Source: Roseateles_B sp041905785 (GTDB taxonomy: Bacteria > Pseudomonadota > Gammaproteobacteria > Burkholderiales > Burkholderiaceae_C). From it: DNA of 64,000 nucleotides. The stretch is taken from contig JAYRKJ010000015.1 in the NCBI GenBank assembly GCA_041905785.1, positions 96,291 to 160,290 of the forward strand. The letters are read 5' to 3'. The notes under the pieces are model-generated. The model saw only the letters and a program-made list of their open reading frames with translations, was not told the origin of the DNA and did no database searches. A program made the translations under genes and the position numbers. Shown piece by piece: positions 58,922 to 64,000 of this stretch; positions within the stretch are counted from its first letter, which is position 1, and each line of letters opens with the position of its first letter.

Positions 58922-60746
58922 CTTCAGCCTCCCTGGCCGACCGTGGAACAGCGGGCGCATCGACCAGGACCCTTTGAATGGCGGTCACGAGCTGGTCGGC
59001 ACGCACGGGCTTGTGCAGAAGGTCCAGGCCCGCGGCTTGCGCGTCGCGCAGGCGCTGCGGAGCGGTGTCGCCGCTGATCAGCAGGGCGGGCAGATTCGGA
59101 ACGAGGTTGCGCAGCGAACGCACGGCCGAGAGGCCGTCGTCATTGCCGCGCAGGCGGTAATCGATCAGCAGCAGATCCGGGGTCTGCTGCATGCACAGCA
59201 GCACGGCCTCGCGCGTGGTGCCGGCGCAGCGCGCGTCGCAACCCAGCTCGGCCAGCAGGGTGCACATGGCCTGGCGCACGAGCTCCTCGTCGTCCACCAC
59301 CAGCACCTTGAGGCCGCGCAGGGACCGGCCGTCGCCGTCGTCGTCCAGCTGGCTGTCCGGCGCTTCCTCGGCCGCCTCGATGCTCAGAGTGAAGCAAGAC
59401 CCGACCCCCGGCGTGGACTCCAGCTGCAGGTGCAGGTCCAGCAGGTCCACCAGGCGACTGACGATGGAAAGCCCCAGACCCAGGCCCTTGGCGCGGTCGC
59501 GCTCCTTGTTGCCGACCTGGTAGAACTCGTCAAAGATCTTTTGCTGCTCGTGCTCGGCAATGCCGCAGCCGGTATCACGGATGGAGACCTGCCACAGCTC
59601 GTCGCGCCGCTCGGCCACGATGCTGATCTGGCCGGCCTGCGTGTACTTGATCGCGTTGTCGATCAGGTTGCGCACCACCCGCTCCAGCAGCATGGCATCG
59701 GTCTCGACGTAGGCGTGCATGGGGCAGATCAGGGTCAGCTCCAGGCGCTTGCGCTGCGCGCTGGGCAGGAACTCCTGCTGCAGCCGGCCCAGCCAATGGC
59801 CCAGGTTGAACACCTTGGCGTGCACGGGCACCACCTCGGCGTCGAGCTTGGAGATGTCCAGCAGCGCGTCCATCTGGCCCGACAGCGCGTCGATGGCCAG
59901 ATTCATATTGCGCACCACGCCCAGGCTGTCCTCATCCAGCTTGCGGCGCAGCAGGGCCGAGCCGAACAGGGTCAGGGTGTGCATGGGCTGGCGCAGGTCG
60001 TGGCTGGCCGAGGCCAGGAAGCGGGTCTTGGCCTGCATGGCCTGCTCGGCCTGGTTGAGCGCCGCCCGCAGCTGCTGGTTGCTCTTGACCTGCTGCTGGC
60101 GGATCAGCACCGAGTCGCAGAAGACGCGGTAGTTGTCCCGCGCCAAATTGCGCAGCATGAAGCCGAAGAGCAGGATCAGCCCTCCCATCACGCCGTCCTG
60201 CCAGACCATCGCGTGAGCCCCCGCACCACCCGTGAGCCAGGCCAGGCCATTGGCCAGAGTGACGGGCGCCGAGAAGGCCATGAACACCGGCAGATGCCCG
60301 GCCGTGCTGGCCACGGCGCCCGCGCAAAGACCCAGCAGCATGATGGTCTGCACCATGCGTTCGTAGTCGCTGAGATCGGCCGAGAAGGCCAGCACCACGG
60401 AGAACACCAGGCCGTTGAGCAGGCTCAGCAGCACGGCCCAGCGCACGCGCTGGGAAACGGGATAGTGCTCCAGCTGCGGCAGGCGCCCCAGGACATGGCG
60501 CCGCAGCACCAGCGTCGCCAGCACCGCCAGCATCCACAGCAGGGGCCAGGGCGAGCGATGGGGCAAGGCCGCCATCAGCGCCATGAAAAAGGCACTGAGC
60601 CCCACGGGATAGGGCATGCGCCGGCTCTGCTGGGCCAGCAGGCGCAGCAATTCCTGGTTGATGATGAGCTGGGGATCATCGCGCGCCTCGGCCTTTGGCG
60701 CGGCACGCCAGCCCACGGCAACGGCCAGCTTGTCCCAGACGCTCAT
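58899..60746 (-). CDS. Hybrid histidine kinase/response regulator
   Basis: A 615-residue inner-membrane hybrid kinase. After a 45-residue cytoplasmic head there are about six membrane helices (45-205) with no periplasmic domain. The kinase has the phosphoacceptor His near 249 in SASHDLRQPMHTLTLFG, the N box NLIDNAIKY, and G boxes DTGCGIAE and GLGLGLSIV. A C-terminal receiver domain (KVLVVDDEELVR, phospho-Asp in LLLIDYRLRG) completes it. This type is frequent in Burkholderiales. It leads the operon with the GMC/hydrolase and PhoD genes, its end overlapping the next start by 23 bases. GGAGG precedes the start. Confidence 0.92.
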   Translation of the reverse strand: MSVWDKLAVAVGWRAAPKAEARDDPQLIINQELLRLLAQQSRRMPYPVGLSAFFMALMAALPHRSPWPLLWMLAVLATLVLRRHVLGRLPQLEHYPVSQRVRWAVLLSLLNGLVFSVVLAFSADLSDYERMVQTIMLLGLCAGAVASTAGHLPVFMAFSAPVTLANGLAWLTGGAGAHAMVWQDGVMGGLILLFGFMLRNLARDNYRVFCDSVLIRQQQVKSNQQLRAALNQAEQAMQAKTRFLASASHDLRQPMHTLTLFGSALLRRKLDEDSLGVVRNMNLAIDALSGQMDALLDISKLDAEVVPVHAKVFNLGHWLGRLQQEFLPSAQRKRLELTLICPMHAYVETDAMLLERVVRNLIDNAIKYTQAGQISIVAERRDELWQVSIRDTGCGIAEHEQQKIFDEFYQVGNKERDRAKGLGLGLSIVSRLVDLLDLHLQLESTPGVGSCFTLSIEAAEEAPDSQLDDDGDGRSLRGLKVLVVDDEELVRQAMCTLLAELGCDARCAGTTREAVLLCMQQTPDLLLIDYRLRGNDDGLSAVRSLRNLVPNLPALLISGDTAPQRLRDAQAAGLDLLHKPVRADQLVTAIQRVLVDAPAVPRSAREAEDVRGTPA

Positions 60747-61098
60747 GGGGCGGCCTCCAGCGCATCCACGCAGGGGCTGGACGCCGTACCTGCGCAGCGG
60801 CCCCTCGCAAGGACAGCCGGCGTGCGCAACAACGGTAGGCAGAAAAACATGGGTCGGACCTGGGCGCGGAGTGCGCTGACTATACCGCCGGGTGCGCTGC
60901 CCGAACTTGCCGCCGGGGCATGAAATTCCGTGAAGAAATGACTATGCCGGCCACCGCCACCCCGATGGGCTTTGGTGAGCCGGCATAGCACTCCTCCCCT
61001 CGATCAACGCGCTGAGGTCCAGGCAACGCGCGATCCGGAATGCAGTATCTGGGGCAAGCCGGCGCGCACCTATCCCCCTCAAGTAGGAATCCGCGAGG
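60747..61098. other. Promoter region of the kinase operon, 352 bases
   Basis: No gene seen. It contains a perfect 10-bp inverted repeat CTATGCCGGC/GCCGGCATAG (60942-60951, 60979-60988) with a 27-base spacer, about 200 bases before the kinase ATG. It also carries the end of the convergent-side HD gene's downstream region. Confidence 0.55.
60942..60988. promoter_or_regulatory. 10-bp inverted repeat upstream of the hybrid kinase
   Basis: Arms CTATGCCGGC and GCCGGCATAG are perfect; the spacer is 27 bases. The arms could be two half-sites for one regulator, or a long hairpin in a leader RNA. No T-tract follows. Confidence 0.5.
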
Positions 61099-61674
61099 TC
61101 AAGCGATGGCCAGGCGCGGCGGTGTGCGCATCTCGCGCATCAGGTCGCTCAACAAATCCAGGTAATAGGCCAGCGGCGGCGTGCGCTTGCCGGGTTGGCG
61201 CGCCAGGTCATCCCAGCGGCGCAGCTGCAGGGCTTCGCGGGCGTAGGGCTGGGCCAGGAAGAGCAGGCGCTCCTCGGCGTTCATGCGGCCGCCCTGGCGC
61301 TCCAGGCTCAGGCGCGAGGCAAGACTCAAGCCGGCCTCGTAGCCGGCTTCGGTCGACACCAGGTAGCGCTTGGCCTGCACATGCAGGCGGATGGGCTCCA
61401 GCACGCCGGGGCCGAAGCCCTGGGCCAGCAGCGGCAAGGCGGCCGTCTCGTGGGCTTCGATGCGCAAGGGCGCCTGGCCCTCGGCGTCGATCAACTGGCC
61501 CAGGTCATGCAGCAAGGACGCCGCGACGAGCTCATGGTCCGCATGGGCCCATTCCGCCAGTTGCGCGCACTGCAGCGCGTGGGCCAGCACCGGCACGGGC
61601 TGGGGCGCGTCGCTTTCGTAGTCCGCCCGGCCACGGCGCAGAAACAAGGCCTCGATGCGAGCAATCAGGTCCAT
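61099..61674 (-). CDS. HD-domain protein (PhnZ-like)
   Basis: A 191-residue HD-domain protein: VLAHALQCAQLAEWAHADHELVAASLLHDLGQLI supplies the HD metal ligands, followed by HETAALPLLAQGFGPGVLEPIRLHVQAKRYLV. The spacing resembles the PhnZ/MIOX-like HD oxygenases of phosphonate degradation, which use a mixed-valence di-iron centre; close paralogues are also simple phosphohydrolases. No phosphonate genes are nearby, so the specific role is open. AAGGAG seven bases upstream supports the start. Confidence 0.82.
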   Translation of the reverse strand: MDLIARIEALFLRRGRADYESDAPQPVPVLAHALQCAQLAEWAHADHELVAASLLHDLGQLIDAEGQAPLRIEAHETAALPLLAQGFGPGVLEPIRLHVQAKRYLVSTEAGYEAGLSLASRLSLERQGGRMNAEERLLFLAQPYAREALQLRRWDDLARQPGKRTPPLAYYLDLLSDLMREMRTPPRLAIA

Positions 61675-61857
61675 CAGGGCACTCCTTGTGCAGACAAGAG
61701 GAGCTCATCAGTCTCGGCCCGCCGCGTGACGCGCCCATGACCTCCGGCAGGGTGCTGCCGTCCTCCATTCAAATGCACTGAACCTTGACCTCAAGCAAGC
61801 TGAAACCGGACGCGCCGACCGGCGGCCACACTCTCGTCCATTCATCGAGGAAACGCC

Positions 61858-62403
61858 ATGCCCCTTCCCACCCAGACGCCGCGCTACACCGCCACTGCCA
61901 TTGCCCTGCACTGGCTGCTGGCCCTGGCCATCGTGGGGGCTTTCGGCGTCGGGCTGTACATGTCGGACCTGCCGCTGTCGCCCACCCGGCTCAAGCTCTT
62001 CAACTGGCACAAATGGGCCGGCGTGAGCATCCTGGCCTTGTCCGGCCTGCGGCTGCTGTGGCGCCTGGACCATCGCCCACCGCAAGACCTGCCCATGCCC
62101 GCGTGGCAGGCGCGCGCCGCCCACGCCGTGCACGGCCTGCTGTACCTGACCTTCTTCGCGGTACCGCTCAGTGGCTGGGCCTACAGCTCGGCAGCCGGCT
62201 TCCCCATCGTCTGGTTCGGCGTGCTGCCCCTGCCCGATTTCGTGCCGGTGGACAAGGCTCTGGCGCACCAGCTGAAGGAGTTGCACGAGTTGCTGGCCTG
62301 GGGCCTTGCGCTGCTGGTGCTGGCCCATGTGGGCGCCGCGCTCAAGCACCAGCTGATCGACAAGGACGGCCTGCTGCTGCGCATGATGCCGGCTCGCCGC
62401 TGA
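61858..62403 (+). CDS. Cytochrome b561
   Basis: A 181-residue four-helix membrane cytochrome: RYTATAIALHWLLALAIVGAFGVGLYMS, FNWHKWAGVSILALSGLRLLWRL, AHAVHGLLYLTFFAVPLSGWAYSSA, and HELLAWGLALLVLAHVGAALKHQLI carry the conserved His ligands of two b hemes. In this family it passes electrons from the quinone pool, and it commonly pairs with YceI genes as here. GAGGAA precedes the ATG. First of a three-gene operon with two YceI-family genes. Confidence 0.93.
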   Translation: MPLPTQTPRYTATAIALHWLLALAIVGAFGVGLYMSDLPLSPTRLKLFNWHKWAGVSILALSGLRLLWRLDHRPPQDLPMPAWQARAAHAVHGLLYLTFFAVPLSGWAYSSAAGFPIVWFGVLPLPDFVPVDKALAHQLKELHELLAWGLALLVLAHVGAALKHQLIDKDGLLLRMMPARR

Positions 62404-62445
62404 GCCCCTATGAAGCCGTTGAACACGCCACGAAAGGCCTTTCGC

Positions 62446-63066
62446 ATGAAGACTTCCCTGAGCACCGCCCTGCTGCTGAGCCTGGGGCTGATCGCAGCCC
62501 CGGCGCTGGCCCAGAAGGCCAAGCCCGCTGCCATCACCTCTGCAGCCGCGGCGGCGCCGTCCGCCAGCCCTGCCCTGCATGCTGCACAGAGCGAGCTGAG
62601 CTTCGTCAGCAAGCAGATGGGCGTACCGGTCGACGGCAAGTTCAAGCGCTTCGACGCCCAACTGGCCTTCGACCCCAGGAAGGCCGACACCGGCAAGGTG
62701 CAGTTCAGCATTGACGTCGGCAGCGTGACGCTGGGCGATCCCATGCTGGACGCCGAGCTGGCCAAGCCCGCCTGGTTCGACAGCAAGAAGCTGGGCCAGG
62801 CCGTCTTCACCAGCAGCACCATCAAACCTCTGGGCGGCAACCGCTTCGAGGTGGCCGGCCGGCTGAGCCTCAAGGGGATGCAGCGCGACATCACCGTGCC
62901 CATCGCCCTCACGCAGGACAAGGGGCTGACCACGGCCGCCGGAGGCTTCGTCCTCAAGCGCCTGGACTTCAAGATCGGCGACGGCGAATGGAGCGACACC
63001 TCCATGGTCGCCAACGAGGTCAGCGTCAAATTCAAGCTCGTGTTCTCTGGCGTGGCCGCGCTCTGA
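62446..63066 (+). CDS. YceI-family periplasmic protein
   Basis: A 206-residue exported YceI (lipocalin-like) protein: signal peptide (1-24, ending APALA/QK), an Ala-rich linker, then SELSFVSKQMGVPVDGKFKRFDAQLAFDPRKADTGKVQFSIDVGSVTLGDPMLDAEL and AVFTSSTIKPLGGNRFEVAGRLSLKGMQRDITVPI. YceI proteins bind isoprenoid chains, probably ubiquinone-8 or relatives, fitting the cytochrome b561 neighbour. The start at 62446 is chosen because it starts a proper signal peptide and has AAAGG upstream; an ATG at 62410 adds 12 residues. Confidence 0.88.
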   Translation: MKTSLSTALLLSLGLIAAPALAQKAKPAAITSAAAAAPSASPALHAAQSELSFVSKQMGVPVDGKFKRFDAQLAFDPRKADTGKVQFSIDVGSVTLGDPMLDAELAKPAWFDSKKLGQAVFTSSTIKPLGGNRFEVAGRLSLKGMQRDITVPIALTQDKGLTTAAGGFVLKRLDFKIGDGEWSDTSMVANEVSVKFKLVFSGVAAL

Positions 63067-63128
63067 TCGACCCTCGCCTTCCCGCCGGTTTCCGACCTCC
63101 CCTTCCCTTCTCAACCCACAGGACCCCC

Positions 63129-63698
63129 ATGAAGAAGACCCTGATTGCCTCCGCCCTGCTGGCGGCCAGCGTGCTGGCCCAGGCCGACACCGCCAAGTAC
63201 CAGATCGAACCCAGCCACACCTTCGTGACCTACGAGATCCAGCATTTCGGCACCTCGACCAACCGCGGGCGCTTCGACAAGAAGGAAGGCATGGTGGAAC
63301 TCGACCGCGCCGCCAAGACCGGCAAGGTGCAGATCAGCTTCGACATCGCCTCGGTCAACACCGGCGTGGACGGCATGAACAAGCATTTGCAGGGCGAGGA
63401 CTTCTTCAACAGCGCCAAGTGGCCGCAGGCCAAGTTCGTCGGCGACAAGTTCAGCTTCGACGGCGACAAGATCAGCGCCCTCAGCGGCCAACTGACCCTG
63501 AAGGACAAGACCGCCCCGGTGACCCTCGCCGCCAAGCACTTCAACTGCTACCAGAACCCCATGCTCAAGCGCGAAGTCTGCGGCGGCGACTTCGAAGCCA
63601 CCATCGACCGCACCCAATGGGGCATCGACTACGGCCTGGCCTGGGGCTTCCCCAAGGAAGTCAAGCTGATCATCCAGGTCGAGGCCGTGCGCCAGTAA
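63129..63698 (+). CDS. YceI-family periplasmic protein
   Basis: A 189-residue second YceI protein: signal peptide (1-19, ending LAQA/DT), TAKYQIEPSHTFVTYEIQHFGTSTNRGRFDKKEGMVELDRAAKTGKVQISFDIASVNTGVDGMNKHLQGEDFFNSAKWPQAKFVGDKFSFDGD and the C-terminal YGLAWGFPKEVKLIIQVEA. It has the standard YceI pattern, including NPMLKREVCGGDFEATIDR. It is the closest to the E. coli-type protein; its partner at 62446 is more divergent. It ends 40 bases before the structured repeat. Confidence 0.93.
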   Translation: MKKTLIASALLAASVLAQADTAKYQIEPSHTFVTYEIQHFGTSTNRGRFDKKEGMVELDRAAKTGKVQISFDIASVNTGVDGMNKHLQGEDFFNSAKWPQAKFVGDKFSFDGDKISALSGQLTLKDKTAPVTLAAKHFNCYQNPMLKREVCGGDFEATIDRTQWGIDYGLAWGFPKEVKLIIQVEAVRQ

Positions 63699-63738
63699 GC
63701 GCAGGACCACCCCGGGCCAACTACCAGGCCAACTACCG

Positions 63739-64000
63739 GGCCGGCGCCGGGCCGCCCCCAGCCGGCCCCCTTGGCATTGTTTGTGGCTCAAGGCCGCAAA
63801 CAATGTCGTCCCCTCGGGGGACCGACCAGGCAAGCCCGCGTCCAGCGCGGCGCGCCTGGGCGAGGGGCCAACAGCCCCCGGCCGGCGCCGGGCCGCCCCC
63901 AGCCGGCCCCCTTGGCATTGTTTGTGGCTCAAGGCCGCAAACAATGTCGTCCCCTCGGGGGACCGACCAGGCAAGCCCGCGTCCAGCGCGGCGCGCCTGG
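63739..64000. repeat. 141-bp structured direct repeat, at least 1.9 copies
   Basis: The 121 bases from 63880 to 64000 repeat 63739-63859 exactly, giving a 141-bp period that continues past the window edge. Each copy contains a 13-bp stem (CATTGTTTG...CAAACAATG, 63775-63787 with 63793-63805, one G-U) followed by a small stem of the TCCCC/GGGGA kind. No coding frame is credible here. It resembles intergenic palindromic repeats of Burkholderiales that flank 3' ends of genes. Confidence 0.85.

Noticed and set aside
63733..63974. Open frames across the 141-bp repeat encoding GRSPEGTTLFAAL-like sequence
   Set aside because: They are translations of the structured repeat. They have no start signals and recur only because the DNA repeats.
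1..64000. tRNA, rRNA, riboswitch or prophage signatures
   Set aside because: I looked for tRNA-like ends, rRNA segments and phage structural genes and found none.

Overview
The window is very GC-rich, and its real genes have almost exclusively G or C at third codon positions. The gene families point to a betaproteobacterium of the order Burkholderiales, probably near the Roseateles/Mitsuaria/Rubrivivax group. This is an inference from PEP-CTERM proteins, many GGDEF proteins, a one-piece indolepyruvate ferredoxin oxidoreductase, LcnD-type HlyD proteins and Burkholderiales-style hybrid kinases. No rRNA, tRNA, CRISPR array, prophage or replication origin was seen.

Layout. 0-5.3 kb: a UPF0149 gene cut by the window edge, a flavodoxin-fold reductase, a structured region ending in an intrinsic terminator, an IS110 fragment, a PEP-CTERM protein, and a LysR gene divergent from mmsA. 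5.3-9.6 kb: tandem repeats followed by three GGDEF genes. 9.7-17 kb: an SDR, a chemotaxis receptor, rlpA, an FAH-family hydrolase coupled to nadC, and an RDD/ClpP-like membrane protein. 17.2-21.5 kb: a PAS histidine kinase translationally coupled to a REC-PAS-PAS-GGDEF-EAL protein. 21.8-25.5 kb: a periplasmic binding protein, a small membrane protein, and a flavin reductase divergent from a NIPSNAP/ABM/ArsR operon.

25.5-31.2 kb is the most interesting region. A minus-strand cluster encodes an HlyD adaptor, a C39-peptidase ABC transporter, an Lrp/AsnC regulator, a 61-residue precursor with a double-glycine leader and a Thr/Asp/Glu-rich core, and a graspetide-type ATP-grasp ligase. This looks like a complete biosynthesis and export locus for an omega-ester or omega-amide cross-linked peptide. 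The ligase would cross-link the core, C39 would cut after Gly-Gly, and the ABC transporter with HlyD would export the product.

31.4-34 kb: two uncharacterised proteins and an IS481 remnant. 34-37.6 kb: indolepyruvate ferredoxin oxidoreductase. 37.7-47.3 kb: an S41 protease, a large lipoprotein, a DUF2167/M50 pair, an M16 protease and a second PEP-CTERM protein. 47.4-52.8 kb: a short AraC regulator with VOC and DUF1801 proteins, a GNAT enzyme, a 919-residue GAF/PAS/GGDEF protein and a PhnB-like protein. 53-60.7 kb: a three-gene minus-strand operon of hybrid kinase, giant GMC oxidoreductase/hydrolase fusion and PhoD-like phosphatase. 61-64 kb: an HD protein, cytochrome b561 with two YceI proteins, and a 141-bp structured repeat running off the right edge.

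Three themes recur. Five GGDEF proteins lie in 47 kb, each with an RxxD inhibitory-site pattern. Many gene pairs overlap by ATGA or a few bases. A 13-base sequence, GGGTCAGGTCTTG, appears seven times on both strands in genes and between them. All calls rest on reading the sequence; no database search was possible.
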